DNA of 64,000 nucleotides from NCBI RefSeq assembly GCF_016680995.1, contig NZ_JAEQMG010000048.1, positions 62,001 through 126,000 on the forward strand, given 5' to 3'. Positions within the stretch are counted from its first letter, which is position 1. Each line of letters begins with the position of its first letter. This document shows positions 51,243 through 61,411 of this stretch, one piece after another. Below the pieces are notes generated by a model. The model searched no databases. It was not told where the DNA came from and worked only from the letters and a program-made list of their open reading frames with translations. A program made the translations under genes and the position numbers. This stretch comes from Ruminococcus difficilis. GTDB lineage: Bacteria; Bacillota_A; Clostridia; Oscillospirales; Acutalibacteraceae.

Positions 51243-54200
51243 TCATTTACGGTATACTTCGATCTGTGCGCTGTGATGGATCGAATAGATCAGACATTCC
51301 TTGACGGGCAATCCCAGACATTCCTCCATCGCGTCCTTATACAGCAGCAGTTGTGAAGCGTAGCGGTCGTTCAGCGTATGCGGATTTTTTACGCGGTCGG
51401 TCTTGTAATCGACAATCACCAGCTGTCCGTCCTCGACGAACGCCAGATCCACCGCGCCCTGCAGGATCACCTTTTCCTCGCGGAAGGCTTCGTCGATCTC
51501 GGGATCGATCAGCTTTGCGGGGATCTTGACATTAAAGCGGTACTCCTTGTACACTTCGTCGGATCTCAGACAGCGCGTTACCAGATCGCTTTGGATAAAG
51601 CGTTCGGCGCGCGTTTTGTCGATGCTGTTCACCTGTGCTTCGGTCAGGTAGCCGCCGGTATGCAGTAGGCTCAGCTGTGCTTCCATATCCGCTCTTGCCG
51701 CGGCAAAATCGACGAACTGCATGAACGCGTGCAGCGCGGTGCCCTTCTCGGCGGAGGTGAGCTTTTCGCCCTGTAAAAACGCGGGTCGGTCGAGATAGCG
51801 CTCATACGCCTTGTCGGTCATCTGATGCGCCAACGCGGACGCCGCGACCTTGACAGGCAGGGCTTCGATCGCCTCATACGGATAGCGATAATCGGCGTGC
51901 TTTTTCAGCTCGTCGAGCAGGGCGGTATTTGCCTCAACATCCGCTTCTTCCAACATGATATCGTTTGTATCTTCCACATCATACGGCGTGTCGATCACAC
52001 GACAGTTGAACGCGAAATCAGCCTGCGGCTCACTGTCAGCGGAAACGCCCGCGTACTCCCGCAGTGTTTCGCCGTCAGGATGGAGCAGGGCGCACATGAC
52101 CAGCCAATCGGACAGGGCGTTGGCGGAGCGCACCGCGAAGGGTGAGATCTCCCGCTGACCGGCGAGCTTCTTCGCGATACCGCCGATGTAGAATGCGACC
52201 GAACGCGAGGGAGTCGCGAGCATGATCAGCTTTTGCTTGGCGCGTGTCATCGCGACATAGAGAACGCGCAGCTCCTCGCTCATCTCATCACGGCTGATCT
52301 CCATCGCCAGCGCGTTGCGCGGCATGGTGTTGAAGTTGGCGGAAAGCGCGGGATCATAGAGCTTTTGCGCGTAGCCGTAGCGCGAATGGAGCAGTACCGA
52401 CTGTGACGCGTCGGACACGAACTTGCGCGCGGTGTTCGCGATAAAGCAGATCGGGAACTCGAGCCCCTTTGACGCGTGCACGGTCATCAACTCGACGCCG
52501 ATATCCGCGCCGCCGTCGCTTGTCGCCGAGGGCAGGTCGGAGCCGTCCTCGATCAGTCGGTCAAGGTAATTGACAAATGCCGACAAGCCGCGGTGGGTGT
52601 TCTGCTCAAACGTGCGCGCGTAATCGAGCAGCAGGCGCAGGTTATTGGTCGCGCCCGCACTGTCGGACGCGGAGATGATCGCCATGAACGACGAGCGTTC
52701 ATAGATCAAGGTGATCAGCTGATGTAACGGAATCGTGACGGACACGTTCCGATAGTAGGACAGTTCATCGAGAAAGGCTTTGCTCTTTTGATTGCCCTTT
52801 TCCGCGTCCAGCGTGATCGCCGCGTAGAGCGAGCCCTTGCGCTGTCCGATGCGGATACGCGCGAGGTCGTCCTCATCAAAGGCGAACACCGGACTCATCA
52901 CAACGCTCAACAGCTCGATATCGAGGGCGGGATTGTTGATGACGCGCAAAAAGTTGGTGATCAGCATGATCTCTCTGCTGTCCAGGAATCCCGCGCCGCT
53001 CTCGCTGTGGGCATGGATACCGTACAGCTCGAATACCTCACGGTAGACCGCGCCGTAGCTCGACAGGTTGCGCATCAAAACGGCAAAGTCGCTGAACGTC
53101 GCGGGGCGGTAAGCGTCACCGTCCTTGACGGGATACCCCTCGACGACCATTTGATGGATGCGCTCGGCGATAAAGCGTGCTTCCGCGATCGCGGCGTCTT
53201 CCTCACCGACCGCTTCTTTGTCGATCAGATCCAGCTCGACCGCGGGCTCCTCCCGCGGCTCGTAATCCGCTCCGGGAAAGAGCATTTCCTCCTCGTTATA
53301 TTCGATATCGCCGACTGCCGTTGACATCAATTTTTTGAAGAAGAAATTGACGGCGGACAGCACGGCGCTGTCACTTCTAAAATTCTTTTCAAGAATTATT
53401 TTTGCGGGATAGTCTTCTGCGTTTTTATCATATAATACGGCATTATTTTTTCTTTTTAAGAATAATTCGGGCATCGCCTGACGGAAGCCGTAGATACTCT
53501 GCTTGACGTCGCCGACGACGAACAGATTCGTTTCCTCGCGGGAGATCGTCTTGAAGATGGTATCCTGTACCTCGTTCGCGTCCTGGTACTCATCCACCAT
53601 GATGTAGTCAAAGCGGGACGAGATCTCGCTCGCGACGTCGGTGGCGGTCATCGTGTCGCGATCGACGATCAGCGACAGCACCCAATGCTCGATATCAGCG
53701 TAGTCCGCTACGCTGTTTTCTTTTTTCAGCATCGCATAGTGCTTTTCGAACAGGCTCACCGCCTTGAAAAGCTGTTCCGCATAATCCTTGAGGCGCTCGA
53801 TCTCATACAGGCACAGATCTTCCTCCTGCGTGTAGAGCTTTTGGAGCGATTTGACAGTGTCCTTGAAGATGTCGCGCGCCGAAGCCGCCTCCAGCTTCAG
53901 CGGATTATCGGCATAGCCGCGCGGCGTGGACAGGCGACCCGCCGAAAAGGAATGGAGCGTGTCGCGGATCATATTCCAGCTTTCCTGTTTGATCGCGTTT
54001 TGCAGTCGTTCGCAGAACACCCGATAGGAATCGAACAGCGAAAAGTTCTTATCATAGAGCTTTTCATCCAGTGAGATCGCGTCAAGCGCGCGGTCGTTGA
54101 GCAGATGCAAATACTCCGCCGCCTCACGCGTATACTCCGCGATGATCCGCCCCCATACCGTGTCGCCGACCTCGGTGAAGTCGGTGTAGTAGGAGAGCTT

Positions 54201-54782
54201 TTCTTCCATCCAGCGCTCGGGGAACGGATGGGAGCGCAAAAAGTCATACAGGCGGCTGATGTGATCCTCCAGCCTGCTGTCGCCCCGCGCGGACGCGAAG
54301 GTCTCCACCAGACGATGGAACTTCGGATCCTTCTCCTCATACAGCAGATCGAGCGTCAGGCGCATCGCGTCGGCACGCATCACGCTCAGCTCACCCGCGT
54401 CGGCGATACGGATGTTGCGGTCGATGTCGAGCAGATAGAAATACTCCTTGCACAGCGACATACAGAACGAATCCACGGTAGAAATATGCGCCTTGCCGAG
54501 CAGGGATTGCTGTCGGATCAAAAACGGATCAGAGGGATCCTTGCGGATACATTCGCACAAAGCTTCTCTGAGCCTGCCTTTGAGCTCTGCGGCAGCCTTT
54601 CGGGTATAGGTCACGACCAGCAGTCTATCGGCGTCTACGCCGTTTTCGGCGTCGGTGATCAATCGGATCACGCGCTCGACCAGTACGGCGGTCTTACCCG
54701 ATCCGGCTGCCGCCGAAACGATCACCGAACCGCCGCGCGCCGTGATCGCGTCGAGCTGATGCTCCGTCCAGTTACGTGCCAT
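51243..54782 (-). CDS. addA: AddAB helicase-nuclease subunit A
   Basis: An 1179-residue UvrD-type helicase with a C-terminal nuclease. Walker A is SAAAGSGKTAVL (23-34), Walker B is VDEYQDANEVQ, and motif VI lies in LRVLYVAMTRAKQKL. The RecB-family nuclease motif is VIVDYKTDR near the C-terminus. AddAB resects double-strand breaks up to a Chi-like site and loads RecA, serving as the Firmicute counterpart of RecBCD. Its start overlaps the addB end by 11 bp. All motifs look intact. Confidence 0.96.
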   Translation of the reverse strand: MARNWTEHQLDAITARGGSVIVSAAAGSGKTAVLVERVIRLITDAENGVDADRLLVVTYTRKAAAELKGRLREALCECIRKDPSDPFLIRQQSLLGKAHISTVDSFCMSLCKEYFYLLDIDRNIRIADAGELSVMRADAMRLTLDLLYEEKDPKFHRLVETFASARGDSRLEDHISRLYDFLRSHPFPERWMEEKLSYYTDFTEVGDTVWGRIIAEYTREAAEYLHLLNDRALDAISLDEKLYDKNFSLFDSYRVFCERLQNAIKQESWNMIRDTLHSFSAGRLSTPRGYADNPLKLEAASARDIFKDTVKSLQKLYTQEEDLCLYEIERLKDYAEQLFKAVSLFEKHYAMLKKENSVADYADIEHWVLSLIVDRDTMTATDVASEISSRFDYIMVDEYQDANEVQDTIFKTISREETNLFVVGDVKQSIYGFRQAMPELFLKRKNNAVLYDKNAEDYPAKIILEKNFRSDSAVLSAVNFFFKKLMSTAVGDIEYNEEEMLFPGADYEPREEPAVELDLIDKEAVGEEDAAIAEARFIAERIHQMVVEGYPVKDGDAYRPATFSDFAVLMRNLSSYGAVYREVFELYGIHAHSESGAGFLDSREIMLITNFLRVINNPALDIELLSVVMSPVFAFDEDDLARIRIGQRKGSLYAAITLDAEKGNQKSKAFLDELSYYRNVSVTIPLHQLITLIYERSSFMAIISASDSAGATNNLRLLLDYARTFEQNTHRGLSAFVNYLDRLIEDGSDLPSATSDGGADIGVELMTVHASKGLEFPICFIANTARKFVSDASQSVLLHSRYGYAQKLYDPALSANFNTMPRNALAMEISRDEMSEELRVLYVAMTRAKQKLIMLATPSRSVAFYIGGIAKKLAGQREISPFAVRSANALSDWLVMCALLHPDGETLREYAGVSADSEPQADFAFNCRVIDTPYDVEDTNDIMLEEADVEANTALLDELKKHADYRYPYEAIEALPVKVAASALAHQMTDKAYERYLDRPAFLQGEKLTSAEKGTALHAFMQFVDFAAARADMEAQLSLLHTGGYLTEAQVNSIDKTRAERFIQSDLVTRCLRSDEVYKEYRFNVKIPAKLIDPEIDEAFREEKVILQGAVDLAFVEDGQLVIVDYKTDRVKNPHTLNDRYASQLLLYKDAMEECLGLPVKECLIYSIHHSAQIEVYRK

Positions 54783-57700
54783 CGTGATCCCCCTCTCCTC
54801 TCAGTTCTTCAAACACCTCGGCGGCACTTCTGTCCACCGCCTCACGGCAGGGATCATCATCCTTATGCAGACATACCGCGCGATAGACGCAGTAGGCGCA
54901 TCCGTCGTATTTTTTGCCCTTGAGCGGCAGTGCGGCAACGTCGCCGTCATAGAGCGACTGCGCCATCGCAGTCGTCAGCTCGTCGATCCTGCGGAAGATC
55001 GCGCCCAGCTCTTCGAGCGTCGCAAGACTGCCCGCGCTCGCGGATACGACCCCGTCCTTGAGCTTAGCGGGGATGAACACGCCCTCGCCGTCATGCTCCA
55101 TATGCGCGACGACGTCGGCGTCATCGAGGATCACGCCCTTCATCGCGTACTTCTTGATCAGTTCACTGCGGATCTTTGCCTCCGGCGTATCGGGATCGGC
55201 GGATACCGACGGCGATACGGCGGGCATATAGAGAACGCCCGCGGGGGTGATCTCACCGTAACGCTGTGCGCCGTTTTCACGGATCGCGTATAAGTAGATA
55301 AACATCTGCAGGTTCAGACCATACAGAAGATCATTGATGTTGAATTCCTTGGTTCCGGTCTTGTAGTCGATGACACGGATATAGCTTTTGCCGTCCGCGT
55401 CACAGCGGTCGACGCGGTCGACACTGCCGCGCACGGATAGCCGCAGACCGTCCTTCAGCTCCACCGAATAGTCGGGGATATCCTCCCCCACGCCCAGCTC
55501 AAAATCGACAGGGATAAAGTCGCTTTGTCCGAGCTCACGGATCATATGCAGGAGCAACCGTGTCGCGGTGGATTTGGTGCGGTACAAAAGATACAAAAAA
55601 CGCTCTGACTTTTCTTCCGTCCCGCCGAAGTGGACGTCGATATAATTGTCGAGGATATCGGATACAATGTCCTCGATCACGCTCTCATCCATCTGTATGT
55701 ATTCCTCACGGCTGTACCGCGAGAAGAACACCTCAAAGATATGGTGCATGAGGGTGCCGTATTCGAGCGCGTCCACGGTCGCCTTGCGGCGCTCACGGAT
55801 ATGTAGGCCGTACTCGCAGAAATAGCGGAACGGACATTTATGGTACACATCGATCTTGGTCGATGACAGACGCATTTCTTTGCCAAACAGCTCTTTGGTC
55901 AGCTTCATGTCCTTGATCTTGCGGACACGCCTGCTCAGCACATCCTCGATGGAGTTGATAACAGCGCGGTATTCTTCATCCTCAAGAAAATACGCTTTGA
56001 GCGCCGCGATATCGGCACTGCGGCTGTGATAGCGGCTGACAAGATAATCGAACGCCGCTCTTTTGGAACGCAGTCGTTCTCCGATCGGTACCGTGTCATA
56101 GTTGATAAAACGATGCTTCGGCAGGCTCACCTCCACCTCGGAGATAATGTCCGAGGGCGTCAGGAGTTCGCCGCGCACATCGGCGGCGGGAAAGCTGAGA
56201 TAGAGCCGATCCCCCGCGGCGGTCAGCGCCGAATACGCATAATAGCGCTCGGTCGCGATCAGCTCCTCGATCGAGTCGGACAGCGGCAGATGCAGGGTCT
56301 CCTTCAACAAAACACGTTCGTCGTCAGTGAACACCCCCGCCTCCACGGGGGTATGCGGGAACTCTCCGTCGAGCGCGCCGATCAAAAAGACGATCTTCTT
56401 GTCCGAGATCAGGGAGCGGTCGGCGGTGGACACATCCACCTCATCCATGCCGCGCGGAATGGTGCTGACCTCTGACGCGGCAAAGTTGGTGTACAACAGC
56501 TCCGCGAATCGCTTGGGCGTCATCGCGTAATCGCCGATCACGGCAACGGTCTTATCGAGGATGCCGCACAGCACGTTCCACATGCGGATCAGATCAGCGG
56601 CAAGCTCGTGCTCACCCTGCGCCTCATAAGCGTCGAACAGGGTGTTGATGTTGTCGTCTACGCGCAATTTGTAGAGCAGCTTCATCAGCGCCTTGGCGAT
56701 CGTTCTGCCGTCGGTATCCTTTACGGCAAAGGCAAAATCACGCAGTGTCCCGATGATATCGGCGCGCAGTGCTTCGACGCGCTCCAAGATCTCCTTTTGC
56801 CGTTCGCTCATTTCATCCGCAAAGCCGTCGGGCGACGCGGTAAAGGGGGTATCAAACTTTCGTCCGCTGATGTCCCAGACGAAAAGATAGTTTTCAAAGT
56901 CCGCGATCTCGCCGACCGAATAGGAGCACAGACCTGTTTTCAGCAGGGAGAGCACATCCTCGCGCTGAAAACCGCGGTTCACGATGTTGAACGCGGCTGT
57001 CACCAGGCGCACCATCGGCATGGCGTCGATGTTCTGCGGCTTGTCCATAAAACAGCGGACGCCGTATTTATCAAAGTACGATTCAAGGATGCCGGTGTAG
57101 CGGTCGGCACTGCGGCAGATCACCGCGATGTCGCGATAGCGCGCTCCGTCCTCTACTAAGGCGCGGATCGTGCGTGCGACAAAATCACATTCATCATACA
57201 AGCCCGAGGCGCGGTATATGGTCACTGCGTCGGCGTTCTGTATATACGGTTCTTTCTCCGGCCGGTAGGCGCTTTCTTCCAGCGCGATCAACGCCTCATC
57301 ATGAAAGCGGTACGGCGTATGCAAGGTCGTCAGCGGCGCGATCTCGACGCCGTGATCCCGCGCCATGCGCGACAGTCGTGCACGGGTACGGCGCGGTACA
57401 AAAAACAGATTCTCACTGTCGGGACGGCAGTCGTCCGTCAGCGCGACAAACATCTCATTACTCATCACCAACAGCTGTTCGATCACATCGTATTCCTGCG
57501 CCGTAAAGCCGTAGAACGCGTCGAGCGCGACAGTATAGCCCTCAAACAGTTTACGATCGGTCAACAGCTCACAGACCTTTGTGAGCGAATCCAGCGGATC
57601 CATATAACTGCGCTCCATGATCGCGTTGTACGCGTCATACACGAGCGCGGTGTCATTCAGCTTGGCGCGCAGGGTGTCATCCCCCGCGGACTGAGCCGCC

Positions 57701-58116
57701 TCACGCAGTACGTCGGACGACAGGGCGCATTTTTTATATTCCTTGACGGCGGAGAGCATCAGCTCGCGCATATCGGCGGAGTCGGTTCGCTTGTCAAAAA
57801 CCGTCAACTCATCCCCCACCTGCTCGAGCGCAAGGCTCATCATCAAATGGCGAACGCCGTCATCCGCAAAGGTCGCGAATCGGTTGCCAGTCTGCTCAAA
57901 GACATAGTCGCACAGGCGTGAGAAGCCCAGCACCATGATGTTGCGCGATACGGCAGGACCCAATAGGTCGAGAAACGCCGCTTCGGTCTCAAAGGAGATC
58001 TGATCCGGCACGAGGAACAGGAGCTTGTCCTCTCCCTTTCGCGCGAGGTCGGCAAATTTGCGGCGCAGATATTCACTTTTTCCGTAGCCGGAACGGCCGA
58101 GTACAAAACGCAGCAT
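54772..58116 (-). CDS. addB: AddAB helicase-nuclease subunit B
   Basis: An 1114-residue partner of AddA. The N-terminal P-loop is GRSGYGKSEYL (7-17). The nuclease motif VIDYKTGTKEF is in the C-terminal third. Cysteines for the 4Fe-4S cluster are seen at CPFRYFC and at CAYCVYRAVC near the end. AddB supplies the second nuclease and Chi recognition. GGAGG precedes the ATG. The gene is the first of the pair, downstream of a repeat-rich spacer. Confidence 0.95.
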   Translation of the reverse strand: MLRFVLGRSGYGKSEYLRRKFADLARKGEDKLLFLVPDQISFETEAAFLDLLGPAVSRNIMVLGFSRLCDYVFEQTGNRFATFADDGVRHLMMSLALEQVGDELTVFDKRTDSADMRELMLSAVKEYKKCALSSDVLREAAQSAGDDTLRAKLNDTALVYDAYNAIMERSYMDPLDSLTKVCELLTDRKLFEGYTVALDAFYGFTAQEYDVIEQLLVMSNEMFVALTDDCRPDSENLFFVPRRTRARLSRMARDHGVEIAPLTTLHTPYRFHDEALIALEESAYRPEKEPYIQNADAVTIYRASGLYDECDFVARTIRALVEDGARYRDIAVICRSADRYTGILESYFDKYGVRCFMDKPQNIDAMPMVRLVTAAFNIVNRGFQREDVLSLLKTGLCSYSVGEIADFENYLFVWDISGRKFDTPFTASPDGFADEMSERQKEILERVEALRADIIGTLRDFAFAVKDTDGRTIAKALMKLLYKLRVDDNINTLFDAYEAQGEHELAADLIRMWNVLCGILDKTVAVIGDYAMTPKRFAELLYTNFAASEVSTIPRGMDEVDVSTADRSLISDKKIVFLIGALDGEFPHTPVEAGVFTDDERVLLKETLHLPLSDSIEELIATERYYAYSALTAAGDRLYLSFPAADVRGELLTPSDIISEVEVSLPKHRFINYDTVPIGERLRSKRAAFDYLVSRYHSRSADIAALKAYFLEDEEYRAVINSIEDVLSRRVRKIKDMKLTKELFGKEMRLSSTKIDVYHKCPFRYFCEYGLHIRERRKATVDALEYGTLMHHIFEVFFSRYSREEYIQMDESVIEDIVSDILDNYIDVHFGGTEEKSERFLYLLYRTKSTATRLLLHMIRELGQSDFIPVDFELGVGEDIPDYSVELKDGLRLSVRGSVDRVDRCDADGKSYIRVIDYKTGTKEFNINDLLYGLNLQMFIYLYAIRENGAQRYGEITPAGVLYMPAVSPSVSADPDTPEAKIRSELIKKYAMKGVILDDADVVAHMEHDGEGVFIPAKLKDGVVSASAGSLATLEELGAIFRRIDELTTAMAQSLYDGDVAALPLKGKKYDGCAYCVYRAVCLHKDDDPCREAVDRSAAEVFEELRGEGDHDGT

Positions 58117-58136
58117 AATTCCTCCGCATTACTATT

Positions 58137-58491
58137 TGTCATTGCGAGGCTCAAATAAGCCGTGGCAATCTCAACTGCTTTTATATCCGTCATTGCGAGG
58201 CTCCATTAACCGGGGTCCCCGACACGCCCCGCGTGGTGGGGAGAGGAGGAGTTGCGGAGCAAGGTCAAGGCATACCAACCGGATATGCCTACCGCGCAAA
58301 GCGAACGACGACGACGTGGCAATCTCAACTGCTTTTATATCCGTCATTGCGAGGCTCCATTAACCGGGGTCCCCGACACGCCCCGCGTGTTAGGGAGAGG
58401 AGGAGTCGCGGAGCAAGGTCAAGGCATACCAACCGGATATGCCTACCGCGCAAAGCGAACGACGACGACGTGGCAATCTCAACTGCTTTTT
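58137..58491. repeat. 154-bp tandem duplication with REP-like ends
   Basis: Two units of 154 bp start at 58161 and 58315, and a third begins at 58469 but stops after about 22 bases. The units are almost identical; one visible difference is GTGGTGGG against GTGTTAGG. Each contains CGTGGCAATCTC and GTCATTGCGAGG, the REP-like arms also present at 25126-25284 and 59211-59310. Open frames across it follow the repeat period and are not credible genes. Confidence 0.8.
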
Positions 58492-58540
58492 ACAGTGTTA
58501 TCCTATCACATACAGTGACCTGTTTTCGGTACATCCATTT

Positions 58541-59131
58541 TCATCGAAACAGCGACCGGAAGCCTTCCCAGTATTCAACGAGCTTGAAGCGAAAATCATA
58601 TTTGTCGGCAGTGACCACCTCATATTCGCCGTCGTCAAGGTGATCCTCCATTTCGGTCTCACACGCGGCGCCGACACACAATGACGGATACATCACGCAC
58701 CACCAGTTCTGACCCTCACCGTCGCCGATGGTCAGACGCAGTGCGTCGTACCGACCCGCCGGCATGGTAAAGTCATCATAACAGCGCGTGTTGAAGTACA
58801 TCTCGCCTACCTGTGCCGTGACGGGATAATCGAAGCCGCGGCGCTTGATCTCGTGTGAGGCGACCTGTTCGATCTCGCTCAGATGCGATCTTGTAAGCCT
58901 GATCGCTTCGTCCTTGTCATCGCAGCCGTTGAAATAATCGGAACACTCCCGCAAGACACGATCACGCACGCCGAGCTTCAAGCTCTGGTCAGCGGCGGAA
59001 TCGGAATTCGCGAGGATATGTACGCGCAGTACATCCTCTGATAATTCTTCACAAGAATTAAAAAACGGTAGACAAAGGAGCATCGCCGCAATGATGACGG
59101 AGCCGACAAACAGATGGATATATTTCTTCAA
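58541..59131 (-). CDS. spoIIR: Stage II sporulation protein R
   Basis: A 196-residue exported protein with an N-terminal membrane segment (about 7-23). The family core is VLRVHILANSDSAADQ (34-49), then KLGVRDRVL, and MPAGRYDALRLTIGDGEGQNWWCVMYP (split motif, about 123-150). SpoIIR is made in the forespore and triggers SpoIIGA to process pro-sigma-E in the mother cell. It also supports an endospore-forming host. The start is TTG at 59131, with an AGG site eight bases upstream. Confidence 0.94.
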   Translation of the reverse strand: MKKYIHLFVGSVIIAAMLLCLPFFNSCEELSEDVLRVHILANSDSAADQSLKLGVRDRVLRECSDYFNGCDDKDEAIRLTRSHLSEIEQVASHEIKRRGFDYPVTAQVGEMYFNTRCYDDFTMPAGRYDALRLTIGDGEGQNWWCVMYPSLCVGAACETEMEDHLDDGEYEVVTADKYDFRFKLVEYWEGFRSLFR

Positions 59132-59204
59132 AAGAATTACCTGCCTTTCAAGTTGGGTACAGTATCATCTTTGGCAGGTAATCAAATGTTTATTCACTTT
59201 ATTC

Positions 59205-59320
59205 AAAACAGTCATTGCGAAGGGCGCAATCGTTAGGTTGAGATCGCCACGTCGGAACAATGTTCCTCCTCGCAATGACAATCTGAAGTGCGCCCTGTGG
59301 CAATCTCAACCGATTAAAAA
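59205..59320. repeat. REP-like palindromic cluster
   Basis: Two CATTGCGA-type arms and two GCAATCTC/GATCGCCAC-type arms are arranged as nested inverted repeats (GTCATTGCGAAGGGCGCA near 59211 facing TGCGCCCTGTGGCAATCTC near 59289). The 220-bp spacer between spoIIR and ispE has no gene. Confidence 0.65.
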
Positions 59321-59352
59321 CAGCAAATCCCCCCTCGCGTCGGGAAAGCTTA

Positions 59353-60243
59353 TTATGGTTCGACCTTCTCGACACGACAGCCGTCTTTGAGAGGCTTGGT
59401 CAGGAACACTTTATTATATTTCTCTTTCAGAATATTAACGCATTTCTCCGCCTTCTTCTGATTGAGGAAGATCGCGTAGACCGCCGAGCCCGATCCGCTC
59501 ATGGAAGCGCCCAGTGCCTTGCAGGCGATCATCTCACGCTTGATCTCATTGATCTCCGGCAGCTCCATCACCTGCTCAAACTCATTGTACAGGCAGGTGG
59601 AGAGTCCGCGGATATCGCGGCTGTAGAGCCGCTTGATCAGCTCGTCGGTATAGAGGAAGCCTTTGGGCTCACGCGCGTCACAGGCGGCATATGCCGCGGC
59701 AGTGGACACGGAGATATCGGGCTTGCAGATCACGATGTGACAGTCGGACATGGCGCGCAGTTTTTTGAGCGTCGTGCCGGTACCGGTCGCGAGCATCGTA
59801 CCGCCCAACAAACAGAACGGTACATCCGAGCCGAAGCGCGCGCAGATCTGCGCCATCTCATCCATGCTCAGGCGTGTTTCAAAAAGCTGGTTCAGTGCCA
59901 GCACAACAGCCGCGCCGTCGGTGGAACCGCCCGCCAACCCCGCCTGTGTCGGGATCTCTTTATCGATCGTGATCGAAAGGGGTGCGGGTGTAACGCCGGT
60001 CTTATCGAAAAACGCGCGTGCCGCCTTGCACACAATATTGCTGTCATCGGTCGGCACATCGGGATATTTAGGACAGGATACGGTGATGCCGTCGCCCTCA
60101 CCGGAGAGTTTCTCGACCGTGACGGTATCATAGAGAGAGACCGTCTGCATCACCATCGCGACATCGTGATAACCGTCGGCGCGCTTGCCGACGATGTCGA
60201 GCGTCAGGTTGATCTTTGCGGGTGCTTTAACCGTTATTTTCAT
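59353..60243 (-). CDS. ispE: CDP-methylerythritol kinase IspE
   Basis: A 296-residue GHMP kinase. The N-terminal AKINLTLDIVGKRADGYH and the ATP loop PTQAGLAGGSTDGAA are family-typical, as is the C-terminal GASMSGSGSAVYAIF. It phosphorylates CDP-methylerythritol in the non-mevalonate pathway to isoprenoids. It overlaps the end of the aminotransferase gene by 17 bp, so it is in that operon. GHMP motif order is intact. Confidence 0.95.
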   Translation of the reverse strand: MKITVKAPAKINLTLDIVGKRADGYHDVAMVMQTVSLYDTVTVEKLSGEGDGITVSCPKYPDVPTDDSNIVCKAARAFFDKTGVTPAPLSITIDKEIPTQAGLAGGSTDGAAVVLALNQLFETRLSMDEMAQICARFGSDVPFCLLGGTMLATGTGTTLKKLRAMSDCHIVICKPDISVSTAAAYAACDAREPKGFLYTDELIKRLYSRDIRGLSTCLYNEFEQVMELPEINEIKREMIACKALGASMSGSGSAVYAIFLNQKKAEKCVNILKEKYNKVFLTKPLKDGCRVEKVEP

Positions 60244-61411
60244 CTTCCAGTTCCTTCAAAAACTCTTTGATCAGCTTCATTGCCTGTCGTAAGTGCTTGA
60301 TCGAATAACAGTAGCTCAGGCGCACATAGCCCTCGCCGCATTCGCCGAATGCCGTACCGGGCACCAGCGCGACATGCTTGCTCTGGAGCAGACGCGTGCA
60401 GAATTCATCACTGCTCAGCCCGGTGGATTTGATGCAGGGGAAGCAGTAGAACGCGCCCTCGGGATTGAAGCAGGTCAGTCCCATCTTATTCAGCGAGCCG
60501 ACTACAAAGCGGCGGCGCATATCGTACTCGCCCTTCATCATCTCGATGTCGTCATCGCCGTTTTTCAACGCTTCGATCGCGGCGTACTGCGCCGTTGTCG
60601 GAGCGGACATGATGCAGAACTGGTGGAGCTTGACCATCATCGCGCAGATCTCCTTGGGAGCGAGCGCGTAGCCGAGTCGCCAGCCCGTCATGGCGTAAGC
60701 CTTGGAGAAGCCGTTGATGACGACGGTGCGTTCCCACATGCCGTCGATGGAGGCGATGGACACATGGTGCTTGCCCTCATAGGTCAGCTCGGAGTAGATC
60801 TCGTCAGAGAGCACCATCAGATCGTGCTTCTTTACCACTTCGGCGATCGCCTCAAGATCCTCGCGCTCCATGATGCCGCCCGTCGGATTGTTCGGATACG
60901 GCAGGATCAAGAGCTTGGTTTTATCGGTGATCTTTTCCTCGAGCTGCTCGGGCGTCAGACGGAAGGCGTTCTCCGCCTTGGTCTGAATGAGGACGGGAGT
61001 AGCGCCCGCCATGATCGTCAGCGGCTCATAGCATACAAAGGAGGGCTGAGGGATCAGCACCTCGTCGCCGACAGAGACCATACAGCGGATCGCGTTGTCG
61101 ATCGCTTCACTGCCGCCAACCGTGACCAGACACTCGGTCGAGGGGTCATATGTAAGGTTGTATTTTCTTTTATAGAATTTTACGATCTCTCCGCACAGCT
61201 CCTTGAAGCCGCGGTTTGGGGTGTACCATGTCTTGCCCTGTTCGAGCGACTCGATACCCGCCTCGCGCACATGCCACGGCGTTTGGAAATCGGGCTCGCC
61301 GACCGAAAGAGAGATCACGTGATCCATCTCATTGACGATATCGAAGAATCGGCGGATACCGGAGGGCTTGACCGATTGGATCGACGGCGTCAGCTTTTCG
61401 GAATAATTCAT
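60227..61411 (-). CDS. Class I/II aminotransferase
   Basis: A 394-residue PLP enzyme. The cofactor lysine is in INGFSKAYAMTGWRLG, with YPNNPTGG and SDEIYSELTY before it. The layout fits the aspartate/aromatic aminotransferase subgroup Ib (PatA/AspC-like). Substrate cannot be fixed from the sequence. Its ATG overlaps the stop of the Lrp-like regulator gene (TGATG), so the two are translationally coupled, and the regulator may control this gene. Confidence 0.9.
   Translation of the reverse strand: MNYSEKLTPSIQSVKPSGIRRFFDIVNEMDHVISLSVGEPDFQTPWHVREAGIESLEQGKTWYTPNRGFKELCGEIVKFYKRKYNLTYDPSTECLVTVGGSEAIDNAIRCMVSVGDEVLIPQPSFVCYEPLTIMAGATPVLIQTKAENAFRLTPEQLEEKITDKTKLLILPYPNNPTGGIMEREDLEAIAEVVKKHDLMVLSDEIYSELTYEGKHHVSIASIDGMWERTVVINGFSKAYAMTGWRLGYALAPKEICAMMVKLHQFCIMSAPTTAQYAAIEALKNGDDDIEMMKGEYDMRRRFVVGSLNKMGLTCFNPEGAFYCFPCIKSTGLSSDEFCTRLLQSKHVALVPGTAFGECGEGYVRLSYCYSIKHLRQAMKLIKEFLKELEDENNG

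Noticed and set aside
58137..58491. Repeated small coding sequences of 75-136 codons
   Set aside because: The frames exist only because the 154-bp repeat unit lacks stops in some frames; there is no ribosome site, and two frames are open in the same stretch.
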